Origin: Thunnus maccoyii
Taxonomy: Eukaryota > Chordata > Actinopteri > Scombriformes > Scombridae
Assembly: GCF_910596095.1 (NCBI RefSeq)
Contig: NC_056546.1
Coordinates: 21,852,425-21,916,424, forward strand
Direction of reading: 5' to 3'
Length of the DNA stretch: 64,000 nt
The position numbers and the translations under genes are program-made. Each line of letters starts with the position of its first letter. Position 1 is the stretch's first letter. This document shows, in pieces, positions 43,501-55,800 of the stretch. Under the pieces are notes generated by a model. The model worked only from the letters and a program-made list of their open reading frames with translations. It had not been told where the DNA came from and did no database searches.

Positions 43501-45031
43501 TTACATGGCTCCTGAACAAGTGAGATGGTCGATAATGACAATAAATTTTCATTACTCTGTGTAATTGTTTTAACTAACTACGGTAGACCACTTGTACGCC
43601 TGCCACACTTAACAATTCCCCCAAATATCCTGAAGCTTAGCCTCACCTGTCTTAACTGTTGGCAGTGAGAGTTGTAAAATCAAACAGTATACATCAAAAT
43701 TTCAGATATCCTGGAGGGAAGAGCATTTTCTAACCGACAGAATTACCATGTAAAATATGCTGGGTGATGATATAACCCATTTTCAACAGTAGTGACATAT
43801 TTTTCCATCATCTTTATCTTTGTAATTATTTTAGTGTTGCTTACAGACAACAGGTTACAGCTTTTATGCCAATAGAACATTATTTTTAAATTTAATTGTA
43901 AATTTAAGCAGTAAAAACGGAAGCTTCATTTACCTGATGAGCATAACTAGTTAAACTATCATGATGGTTAAGGGGAAACATTGGGCTGCTGAAGTGCCTT
44001 TCATCAATACTGTGTTTTTATTCACATCACAGAGGAAGGAGACAACCTATGACCGAAAAGTGGACATATTTGCTTTGGGGTTGATTTACTTTGAACTCCT
44101 TTGGAAATTCTCTACTGGCTCTGAAAGAGCAGCGGTGAGTTTTTCATGGACAAAATGTCACATTATGCTGTATATTTAATTTAAGATTTACCTGTTACTT
44201 GCCATAGTAATGTTAACACAATATACTGTATGGGGCCATATCTATTACATAGAAATAGGAAACCTGCTAAGTGCCAGTAGTTGATTTCTTTTCGGTATAC
44301 TGTAATATGAATCAAAAGTGTAGATAGCAGTTAAGATGGCACTTTATTGTTCATCTTTTAATGTGACTTGTTTAATCTTTCTTGTATTTATTTGCAAAGT
44401 TTGCATAATACAAATTATTAGTTTATTTCAGGATAACTAACATGTTCTTTCATCCTTTCATCACTGCATGAATACCAGATTTGGCCCAAAATCAGAAGTC
44501 AGAAGTTCCCCACGGAGTTTTCACGGGCTTTTCACGTGGAGGTAGATTGCCATATTTTTATGTTATATTCATATTATTACAGGATGCTAACTGATTTACT
44601 TACTACATGAAACAGTACTGTTTTATATTCCATCTGTGAAGCCTCAAAAAATGAGGAGTCAAAATCAGGGCTGCAACTATTTGCATGTGAATAATGTCAA
44701 ATATCAAGCAATAGAGATGAGATTATGAGAAGATATCAATGTCACTTTCAAAAGACTTTCATTGGTCAGTTGCCTGAATAAAGTTCATGTGTGGAAACTG
44801 CAGAGTGGAGCTTTCGGAACATTGCAGTATGACAGCATATATTATTATTAGTAAAGAGATTTCTGTAACAGTTATTTTTGTTGTTTTTTGCAGAATCAAA
44901 TAATTACGTCAATGCTCTGTGAGAAGCCAGAGGACCGACCTGAAGTGAGTACACTGAAGGCAGAGCTGGAGAAGTGGGCTCAGATATTGAACACACAAAA
45001 GAATGTGCATCGGGAAAACAAAACCATCTGA
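37502..45031 (+). CDS. EIF2AK2: PKR copy B: eIF2-alpha kinase with two dsRBDs
   Basis: Second tandem PKR, on the same strand as A. Seventeen exons: 37502-37608, 39040-39172, 39293-39366, 39444-39593, 39732-39864, 40177-40232, 40323-40413, 41093-41157, 41261-41324, 41602-41654, 41772-41891, 41994-42122, 42213-42408, 43382-43519, 44033-44134, 44479-44541, 44894-45031. They give 603 residues starting [14 protein letters not shown]. Its dsRBDs correspond to dsRBD1 and dsRBD3 of copy A; the exon pair for A's dsRBD2 is absent. The linker contains a duplicated exon pair. The kinase (309 to about 597) has [11 protein letters not shown]343, HRDLK (D455), DFG (D473), T490/T495 in RTAYRGT, APE and PEDRP. 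All frames close and no lesion is seen. Independent substrate or virus specificity is possible but not shown. Confidence 0.93.
40177..41324 (+). repeat. Internal tandem duplication of a linker exon pair in PKR-B
   Basis: Exons 6-7 (40177-40232, 40323-40413) and exons 8-9 (41093-41157, 41261-41324) are related pairs. They share the Ser/Thr-rich pattern STxSE...STP and [11 protein letters not shown]. The introns inside each pair are also alike (both open GTAAGGCA and share 'agcagat.gtagag.t'). Exon 9 has lost the original CAG acceptor and uses CACAAAG| further in, which keeps the frame. Confidence 0.75.
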
Positions 45032-46250
45032 TTATCACAAGGACAAGTCATAGGAGTGTGTGGGAATCTGTCTCTTCAGATTTCTGGAATTTAATGAAAT
45101 TATTTGATATACAGTTATTATTATGATTATGTAGGAAAACAGTGATGAACTGCACTTATAAAGCGCTCTCACTTGAGATCTGTACAAAGCACTTCACAAG
45201 GCCTCACATTCGTGCACAATAGGGGTGAAAAGGTCATCAACAGGGCAGCCCCTTTGTATGTGGTGCATAATGGAAAAATGAACCTAACATTATGTGTTTA
45301 ATAATCATGGAATAAAACATAAAATGTAATTATATCATGAATTTAAAAATTGTTGTGTGTATTCACATCTGTTGAACTTTTGTCACAAGTGATCATGAAC
45401 CAAGTAATTTCTGGAGTACAGTATATGACATTTTATTCGAGGGTGGAAATTGTTACATGTGTTTAAAGTGATGTCACATTACATCTTTTGACTTGTATTA
45501 AATATGTTGGGTTGGAAAATAAATCAGTGGTTATCTGGGGTAAAATTGTATTTTCTTTCAGTCTATACTGTATATGTAGACAACGCTGAAGCCCTCTCAT
45601 GCAGCTGCAATTAGTACAAGCATTACCTGAGTTCCTGCTGAAGGTATTCATAGCCCAGGGATGATGGACATCTGTCAGAGCCATCCTCTGGGTGAGGAGG
45701 AACCAAGCAAGAGTCGCAGATGCTAAGCATAATGGCAGGATGGTTAACTGTCACAAGTTAATAAGATGTAGTGAATATGTAGTGAATATGTTTGAATACT
45801 TGCACTGATCCTGGGTCAGTTTTGGAATTCATGGTAGCTATAATGTTCTCTACAAACCTTTAAGAGCCTTTTAGAGACTACATGGGATGATTATTTGATA
45901 CTTTAAAGTTAGATTTTTGGTGGAGCAGACCTTTAATCTTAAATTAAATAAATTGCAAAGTACCACTTCGCGGTAGACCAATTACATGTTGCATGCCAGT
46001 GATAGAAGGGGTACCAGATCTGGGACAATGCCAGAAACTAGACATTTACCCAACAATTGTCACTCAATTTTTACCCCAAGAAATACTTAAATTTGCTTGC
46101 AGTAGGAATGAGACGGTTACACATGTAACATGAATTAAAAATGTACAATGTACATATATTGTAAAAATGTTTTCTAGCAGTAACTCATACCTGTGATTTT
46201 TGACATGAATTGGCTTTCAGGCATACACTTCATAGTCTACTATTAGAAAT
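45032..46250 (+). other. PKR-B 3' UTR and spacer
   Basis: AATAAA occurs at 45518-45523, about 490 bp past the stop codon, and an earlier one lies near 45311. A retroposon-like fragment ('cttataaagcgctctcactt... caaagcacttcacaaggcc') lies at about 45150-45225. No gene was recognised. Confidence 0.5.
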
Positions 46251-46254
46251 TATA

Positions 46255-47459
46255 ATTTTAGTATACATAAGTATTTCCATTTTATGCTACTTTGCATTTC
46301 AAGAGGGAAATATTGTACTTTTGTATTAACCTGTATTTGTTTGACAGCTAGTTACTTATATTTTGCATTTTTTTCCTTTTATCGAGTCATTTTAGTTTAT
46401 TTTATTATTAAAAATGGGAGCTTTAGGACTCAATGGTACACATAAATGTCTTTGCATTGAAGTTTTTGATTAAAGATTAAACTGCCAAATACTAACAGGT
46501 AGGGTGAATAAGGGTAATGTGGGACAATTTCAGCAATAGGCACTTCATAGATATATATTTTGATATGAAGCCAATACATCTGCACCCAATACCATTCTGA
46601 AATCCTTGAGTTGTTTTCTAATCATATCAGAAAAGAGAATGCAAATATCACACTCAGAGAAGAAATTGCAAATATAAAAGTGTTCCTTGTGCTAATTGTC
46701 CCAGATTATGTGCTTTTCCTAATGTGGAAATCTGGAGACACTGGGAGGCTGAAAGGTCTAAATCACCTTAATTCATAAAATAAAAACTTCTCCGGTCAGT
46801 AACGCTCAAGTGCATTCCCACATTTGGTCTTTTCAGTAATTACAATGGTTTTGCAGTTACAGATAGTACAGTAATGTATTATATTATATATTAGTTATAA
46901 TATAGTTTGCAACCTACCTAAAAATAAGTTAAAATTAAGCATTATAACACTGAATAACTATTGGTATTACACATTTAATGTACATAAGCATATTTCACCA
47001 ATTTCACAACATATATTACTGCCCCATAATAGTAAAACCAGCTGTCCCACATTTCAACCCACATTTTGGGCAATGAAAAATTGAGTGGAATAAAAAATAT
47101 GAAACATATTTTCATAATATTGTAGCATGTTTTGAGGCATGTACAGTATATATCATAAACACAATCTGATAACAAATGGCAACATTTCTTCATTTATGAC
47201 AGATTTATATCCTTAACATGAAATTACTCTAGATCCTTTATCACTGACCTTTGACTAGACTTCATAGCAAGTACTTCCTGTTGGAAGATTGCTCTGATTT
47301 CAATAACGTGACACCCCAGGTTTAATTTGACAGCACTCCTAATTATTAGCATTTGGCAGAAAAACAGATGCATTTTAGCTTGGGTTTCCCATATTTGTTG
47401 GCAGTTAATTCACCCTAAGTATAGGGCTATATAAGATCAGAGTACTTCTTCCACCACTG
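46255..47459 (-). mobile_element. Reverse copy of the hAT-like element, interrupted
   Basis: The plus strand at 47438-47459 reads GAGTACTTCTTCCACCACTG, the reverse complement of the start of the 25731 element. Around 46265-46345, 'tccattttatgctactttg' and 'aaatattgtacttttgta' match the other end in reverse. About 0.9 kb of unrelated sequence (46,500-47,400) lies between, suggesting a nested insertion. It ends about 210 bp before the PKR-C ATG. Confidence 0.6.
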
Positions 47460-47512
47460 TTCATCAGCGACTCATAGATGTACTTTCCTGTCAGCTACAG
47501 TTGGTGGTGGTA

Positions 47513-47655
47513 ATGCACCTTCTCGTTTGAAACCATCGAGGAGAAGAAGAAGCCACTTCATCACTCCCATAAGCGTACAGCGTCAGCACGGAGGGAAATT
47601 TAAATCTCTTCGATGCAGCACTTTAACTACTGCATGCTACTGTGAAAAGCACGCA
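47513..47655 (+). promoter_or_regulatory. PKR-C promoter/leader segment (duplicated downstream)
   Basis: The sequence immediately before the PKR-C start codon recurs imperfectly at 48214-48347 inside intron 1. Shared text includes 'tctcgtttga', 'gaagaagaagcca', 'atttaaatctctt' and 'aaaagcacgca'. No ISRE matching those of A and B is seen here. Confidence 0.5.
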
Positions 47656-47662
47656 TAGCTTT

Positions 47663-47698
47663 ATGATTCGAGATGGGAAAGAAAAAGTACGTTTCTAA
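47663..47698 (+). other. Overlapping upstream ORF at the PKR-C start
   Basis: ATG 47663 lies 10 nt before the main ATG (47673) in another frame and runs 11 codons to TAA at 47696-47698, overlapping the start of the PKR-C coding region. Ribosomes starting here would miss the main start unless they scan past it. Confidence 0.55.
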
Positions 47699-49766
47699 AC
47701 TAAGCGAGTATGCATGGAGAACACGGTTGGAGGTTAAATATGAGGACGTCGTCTGTGACAGACCAGACCACAATAAAAAGTGAGTTGAAACTATTGTATG
47801 ACAGCACTTATCGGTTGATTGCACATAAAATGACATAAAACAGTTTGTGTTATCACAGGCCGAAATAAGTATCTGTACCTTGGTGTACATAGTTTGACGT
47901 TTGAGTGACATCATAAATTCCCTCTGAATGTGTTGTGCATTATAGAATGGAGCTTGACTGATGCTGCACAGGTGATATTTTTCCCTTTTTCTCGATTAAA
48001 ACGCGTCTCGGACAAACAATTGTGCAAAGTATTGAGCAAAAGCAGGCCGTAATGGCTCATTGGGCCACACTGCATGATAAGCCGTGTTTCCGCTACATGG
48101 TACCGACTCGGTTCAACTGCACTGGCTTTACTTTTTTGAGTTTCGGTTTCCATTACCGGTAGTAACGTATTATAAGGAATGTATGCAGGGATGGCGAGTT
48201 AGACACAACTCGGAAATGCACTTTCTCGTTTGAAAATGTGAAACCATCGCGAAGAAGAAGCCAATCAGCGTGCACTTTCTGCACAGACAATTTAAATCTC
48301 TTAAATACAGTGCTATAACTAGTGCATGTGGCTGTCAAAAGCACGCAACAGGATTAACCCTAACCCTAGGACTGCAGGATTATCATGATACTAACCAAAC
48401 AGAAGATTTTTTAAATGAAAAACACTCTATAGAATTAAGACATGGCAGCCTTGGATATGCGTGGTCCTATAATAAGATAAGACTTAATTGTCCCAGAGGG
48501 AAATTTGCCTTGGACACACAGTGCGGCTGCTGTACAGTATCAAATAATTCAACATTACTACACATCATACATCTCATAAATACCATGATAGAAAGTACAA
48601 TAATTGCGTGAAATTACTCTGGATAAAAACTAAAACTAAATACATACTACTGTGGTCACCCTGCCTGAATGTAATAAATAAGGTAACGATTAATTTGCTG
48701 CTAGTTTTATTTTGTAATGTATCTAGATATATAAGATTTTATAACCAGAACATACACATATTGTTAACTTGCAAACCAAACACAAAATGTGACCCCATCA
48801 CAGTATGTAACAGTAATGACCAAACAGAGCTGAGTACTGGGACACATTTAACCCTATGAACACATCACATCCATATGAGATTGTCTCCATCTAAAACCAT
48901 GTGCATTAATATATATGTATCAATGTGATGCTCATAAATTCATTGTTTACATATATTTTCCCATCCCAGATTCTTCCAGAGGGCCGTGGTCAATGGTGAA
49001 GGCTTTCCCATTGGTGAGGGGAGGAACAAATGGGAAGCCAGGCAGAATGCAGCTAAAAATGCCCTGAGAGTTTTGAGTGATAAGGAAAATCAGGGACTAG
49101 TGGTAAGATTATTATCCGTCTTTGTTAAGATGGTGCATGTTGGATTGTGTGTTCAAATTTGAAAGACAATATACAAAGCATGTTGCATTTATTTCTACTT
49201 TTACAGCTCAATGGTAGTGATGGCCAAAAAGTGTTTCTTCATGTTTCTTTCAGGCAGAAAAGGCAGCAAAAAATCCTACTGTACCAGTTCATTCGAAATG
49301 TGCCACTAAATTAAACTTGGGAAGCAGTGATTATGGTCAGCAGAAGAGGGCCCCTTTACAGCTTGTGGGGTCAACAAGACTGAGACTAAACAATGCTGCT
49401 CCGTAAGTTTCTGCACTGCATCCCTATTCATCTGTAATTGTTTAGCCATCATGTAAAATGTAATTAATCAAAGTTTTAATGGTATTCGATGTTGTAGGTT
49501 AGTGGCTGGTGATAAAGAGCACCCAGCTGCCTCTGGGAAAACAAAGAGGGAAGCTAAGGAGGAAGCAACTGGGCTTGTATATCAGGAGGTATGTGGCAGT
49601 AAAACCAAAGAACTTACATAGATAAGAAGTGAAAGCTAATTTGTCGTCCAATTGCAACATCAGCACGTAGCAGCAGAGCTAAGCCTCCACCATTTTGGTC
49701 TGAAGGCGACTATAACGTCCTGCCTGCAAAGTGCTGTACAAAACTAAAACAAAATTCTTTCTATTT

Positions 49767-49816
<50 letters not shown>

Positions 49817-49868
49817 TGTGTGTGTGTGTGTGTGTGTGTGTATGTATATATAGATATAGATATAGATA

Positions 49869-49899
<31 letters not shown>

Positions 49900-50736
49900 A
49901 TAGTGGTAGAGTGCCTCTACCAAAATAGCCTGTTGTTTTTTTTGATCAATTTTTTATTGTATATCAGTATATCACACCAGTGTAAACTAGGGCTGTTGAC
50001 TGGTTGATTAGTTGGTCGATATGCTCTCGTCCAACTAAGTTCTCATTGGTCGAATAATCTCTGTGTTATTTTCATGAGGAGAAAAGTGCTACATCAACAG
50101 CTTTCCAGGAGTAATCCATTATTTCCTGTGGCAGGAGGGACAGACTAACAAATTACCTGGGTGTATTCAAAACACCCCCGTTGTTTTCAAAACTTTGAAC
50201 TCGTCCAAACTAATGGAGACTGCTGGGTCTAACTGTACTCAACGTTTATTGAATGTACTGAACGTTTACTGAATCTGTGTTTCTCCATAATGACACAACG
50301 AGAACCCCCACCAGGCCAAAAAAAATATTTTTTAATATTTGATATTATCGACAGCGTTTGGGAGTCTCTGTGCAGCGCTGTTCCGGTACGTGAGTCAACC
50401 TCTGTCGTTGCCTGGGAAACCACTGGTCGCGTGGCTCCGTTAAGGAGTATGTTTGCGTAGTGAGCGGGAAAGAGCGAGGGGTAAAGGAGGAAAAGGTCAG
50501 TAGTAAGTTGTCAGTCTGGCAGTAAATGTACAGTACAGACTACAGTGTGTCAGTTAATAAATGCTAAAAAAAGTCACGTCATGTTTTCTCCTCTCTTCCA
50601 CTCCCCCCATAATGTCACATATGTACAATCTTAAACTTTACGAGATCTACTATGGAAAAGGTTACAATTGTGTCATCATAAACAATTAACAGTCATAATA
50701 ACCGAACTCTCCCCCACCCCTTTACCCCAGTGACGA

Positions 50737-50768
<32 letters not shown>

Positions 50769-52837
50769 GAAATTGAATAATAATTAATGTCTGTCACACT
50801 GCATCATCTCCTTAACTAAATTATAAGCCTCCTCCCACATTTTAAATGTCGAGTGCACGATTTCAAGAAGCGAGTTGACCCACTGTTGCCGAGGTAAATC
50901 ACATGGTGGTTGCCACCTCAAAGCTAACATTTTCTTGGCTGCGGTGAGGCCAGCCCATAGAAGGCGTCTCTGTTGCAAAGACAGATTCAGAGAAGGGTCG
51001 TCATTAAGCAGAAGCACTTTTTTTGGGAATTGGGTGGAGCAGATATTGCCCGTTCAGACCATTGCTGAGGAACTTGCATATAAAACTTTGGTCATGTTAA
51101 TAAATTGTTTACCCAAATTAAATTTATCCAAGGTAGTCCAAAGCATCCAGTGATAGAACCGAGCACGGAGAATCAATACTGCTAGCTGAATGGATAATGT
51201 GCAATAGGCGACGCATGTTGTCTGATGCTTGACGAGTCTTAATAAAGCCAGTCTGATCATTATGAATTAATTTTGTGAGATTTACTTTTAGTCGGTTTGC
51301 GAGCACTTTGGCATATAATGTAACATCACTATTCAAAAGAGAAAGGGGTCTATAATTACTGCATTGAGACAGGTCTTTATTTGGTTTTGGAAGTACAGAG
51401 ATTATGGCCATTGAATGCACCCTTATCAATTGCTGCATTAATCATTTCCAGCAGCGGTTTTCCCAATACATCCCAGAAGGCGAGGTATAACTCTGGCGGA
51501 ATTCCATCCCATCCTGGTGACTTACCCTTCTTCATACTAACAAGAGCCATCCTTAACTCTTCTAAGGATATAGGGGCATTGAGCAACTCTGCTTCATCGT
51601 TTGATAGGGAGGACAGATCTAACCCCTGAAAGAAACGGGTACATTTGCCAGGGTCAAGTGGGATTCCAGAGGTCTTGAATTCAGTATTAATGTTGCGGGG
51701 GTTGCTCAAAGTACCAGTAGGAGTTTTTATGACCAATATTTGAGTATTTCTCATTATTTTTCAATCTCAAAGACAGAAGGTGGCTAGGCCTGGCCCCATT
51801 AAAGTAGTATGTCCTTCTTGTCCTATGCATCAAAAACTCTGCCCTGCATCTTAACAGAGAATTCAACTCAGTTCTCGTTATGGTTATTCTTTGTTGTAGC
51901 GCCTCAGAGTATGAGGCCTATTGTTGGGCCTCTAGTTGGGTGAGAGTAGTCTCCAGCTCAGTTATTTTCTTAATTCTGTTTTTGTTTAGATGAGAGGAAT
52001 AAGTGATGGAGGAGTCTCTGATGCAGCCCTTAATCGCATCCCACACAAATCTGGGGTCATCTACAGAGCCTACATTTATATTTATTAAGATATTTAAATT
52101 CTCTCTAAGAAAGAGAAGTATTGAACCGCCACCGCGGTGCTCTGGTGGGCGTATCCTGAAGTGTGAAACGTGCTGCAACAATGCTATGATCAGATAGAGA
52201 GCAGGGTGAAGCCAGTATAAAAAGTATACTGTTTAGATGTGGGATTGACAGCACGGTACAGGTCTGTTAGACCAAGCACAGACAGAAATTTTTGAAAATC
52301 TGTGGATGCACGTGATTGATTGTATGTGAGACGTTGCACTGATTTATCCAGTGTCATGTTCGCAAAGCAATTCATGTATTACTTCTCGTCAAGCCAATTC
52401 CAGCATGGGCAGACATCAAATCACAAATTAACTCCGTAATATCCTGTTTTAGTCCAATTTGGGGAAATGATCAATTTTAACCAGTAAGAGTGGACCAAGG
52501 TGTCCGTCTTTGGTCCGTCTAACTAAAATAGGAGATAATGATGGCAATACATGAAAGATCTTATTTACAATTAGGAGACTACACATGATCACTGCTTGGC
52601 TCTTTGTTCATCGCCAGATATGGCACGTATGTCTAAACGTCTTTTAATGCAATATTAAAATAAATAAATAAATAGATAGATAAATAGCACAGAGCCATTT
52701 TCCCCTAGATCATCTGTGGTCCACTTCAAAGTACCTCTGATACCGATGTGACTATGTACACTTGGTAGGCTCCTGACAATTAAAACAAAACAAAACAAAA
52801 CAAAACAAACAAAAAAAAAAAATATATATATATTTAA

Positions 52838-52883
<46 letters not shown>

Positions 52884-55800
52884 ATGATTATTATTATTTT
52901 TCTTTTTTTAATGTTTTGTCTTTTATTTACGGCAGGTTTAGATACTTTTGTAGTAAATTTGTGTAAGGTATGTCTTGTCTTATAATTAGGAAAGAATAAA
53001 TACAAATGGGCACAAAGTGGATAAAATTAGGGATGTCACAAGAATTAATACATAGATATCAAATCAATACCAGCATTTAGAAAATGATACTAATACCAGC
53101 CTTTTTAGTTATCAGTAGTATCGAATTTACTCTATAACTCAGTGTTGTTATTCTAATATAGAGTGAGTGTGTTTGTTTAAAAGCTGAAATATTTAAAGTT
53201 TTAGTCATACTTACAAGATTGCAAACCAAATTGAGAGCACATGATCACAGTTGTATTTATTGTTACAACATGACATTTCATACAGTTCCTCTGATTTTAA
53301 TATTTTTGGGCTGCTTTGATTTGTACTTGAAGGCTACAGGCCAATATTTAATTTGTAATGCAGCCTGTATGCTTAAATAATGAAACACATAAAGTTTCTG
53401 TTCAATTTCTAATGTTTATAAAAAGTTTTTAAATACAGGAGTGTGTTCTGAATGGGATTTCTGGTTTTGCCATGGTATCAAATCAGGTATTGAGGGTAGT
53501 GGTACTTAAGTGGTAATTCTAGTATGGTGACATCATACATATACTATAAGTGTCATACAATTTACTGATGACTTGTTTTGAGAATTTTTCTTTTGCGCTT
53601 CTGATTATGCTGTGAGATTCACCGATTTTGAGTGAGTAAGATGTGATGAATTTGAATGAATGATGGTGTTTTCAGTCCAAAATGGCAGCAGTGCTACAGC
53701 AGCACCATCCAGTGGCGTTTGTCAAAGAAGCACCTGAGTTTCATCTCATGCTTAAGTGAAACTACTGAGTTTAGTAGTAATACACGCGAGTTTCTTCTGG
53801 CTTAATGGATGGTCTAGAACATTGCAGCTCAGCTGGCCTGGTCTGCTCTCCAAAAACAGTCAGATTGGGACAACAAGGTATTGGATATTTTCTGTTGTTT
53901 TTAACATATCACCTTAGAAGTTTGTCAGTGTGCTCATTGCACACTTTTTCTAAAGCTTGAAGAGGGTTATCAGTTTTTTTGCTGTAGAGACCTATACTCA
54001 TAACTGCTGAAACCAAAATTCCTTCTATAAAATATGCAAACTAAGTTATTATTCTTTCTTTTTCTGAAAACTCAATCAATTACTCAAAAAATTACTATGA
54101 AAAGATGATACACTATAGCAGTTAAAGACGTTGTGCTTTCAGGTACCTTTCGGGTCAGCTTTGTCCGATGATGGTGCACCAGCCAGGCTGTCCACATCAC
54201 GAAACACACCGTAAGTCACTGACTGATGGTACGGTCTGATATGTGACTGTTTTTATTAATGTCACTCATTGTGTTCTTCAAGGGAGTCCATTGATGCAAA
54301 ATCAAAAAGTGTGCCATCAACTACAAGTGACCTAGATGTTTTCATTGATTCATCAGAGGATCAGGTCTGTTAATGTCTTTCTAATTTTCTATCATTGGAT
54401 ACTGAAAGTAAGCACCCACCCTCCGATACTCAGCATCTAATCAAATCAAGTCTCCCAAGAACTCTGTCAAGTCAAATATAAACATTTCAGTAAACTTTGG
54501 GAAATCCCTTGATCTGTAACTCTGTGAGTTTTTGAGAATTTTTCATGCAATGGGACTGATTGTTTAGAAAAAAGACATTTTCATTTTTCTATCAATGGTT
54601 AAACACTTTCTTTCTTCAATGTGTAGAGCAATGTTTGTTGGTTCCTAAAAAATAGTGAATATTACTGAAATTTAATTGGCCTTATTTTCCATTTTTGTCT
54701 CCTATTACAAAATCAAATTTCTGATGTGAAGCCCAAAAGCAGGTAAGTTACCTTTTAGGCCCACTGTGAACCTACAATACATAGTGTTTGACCTGACATT
54801 ATTGCCCATTATCATTTTTCTTGTCATGTTAGAACTGCAGCAAATATCCAAAAGGCCAGTCAAAACAGCAGTGAGGTAAATTAGCCTTCTGGAGAGTTTA
54901 ATCATTTCAATCATGTAGTTGTTTGTTCTACAGTGTGAGCCCTGTCATAATTTCTTTGGTTCAATTAGGATGCAATGATTCCTGGAGAAAAGAATATGGA
55001 AAACAGTTCTGGTGACAAAACATCAATCCAGTCAGAGATCATCAGGTACGGAAAAGTAAAACATTTAAGTGCAATATTGGCATGTATTTTCTGTGGCATT
55101 TAGTTTGTCTGATGTCTATTTCAAAACAACTGTTGTACAATAAAAAAGACTCTCATCTTTTCTCTCAACAGTAAGTTTACAGCAGAATTTGACTCCATAG
55201 AGTGCCTTGGCAAAGGAGCCTTTGGTCATGTTTTCAAGGCAAAAAAAAAATTGCCGGAGAGAGATTATGCTATAAAGATCGTACCCTACAAAGAGTGAGT
55301 GAAGTATCTGATCATGTTTCATATTTTGAATAGGTATTTCATAGAATAATGAATCAGTTACAGATGCAATAAAAGACAAGATTTATTTAAAGAGTCCTTT
55401 TCTTATTAGAAAAGCTGTGCGAGAGGTGCGGGCATTGTCAGACCTCCATCACGACAACATTGTTAGATACTACACATGTTGGATGGAGGATTCATCATAC
55501 CAGTGGGACAGCACAGATGACAGTTACAGCACTTCCCTGTACGTCTCATCCTCTTTCTAAAGTCTTAACTTAACTGAAGGTGTGTAATTTCACCATTTGT
55601 CTTCTCCTACCTTCCTAGGTCTACTGGTAATTCACCTGCAAAGTTCCTCTATATTCAGATGGAGCTGTGCAACACCAAAACACTCAGAGTGTGGATAGAT
55701 GAGAGGAATACACAGAATGTGCGAGACTCCAAGAGAAGAAAAGACAGTCTAACTATTGCAACACAGATAGTCAGTGGAGTTGAGTACATTCACTCCAATA

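Noticed and set aside
48352-48370. Telomere-like TTAACCCTAACCCTAGG
   Set aside because: Only two units, with no flanking array; consistent with chance.
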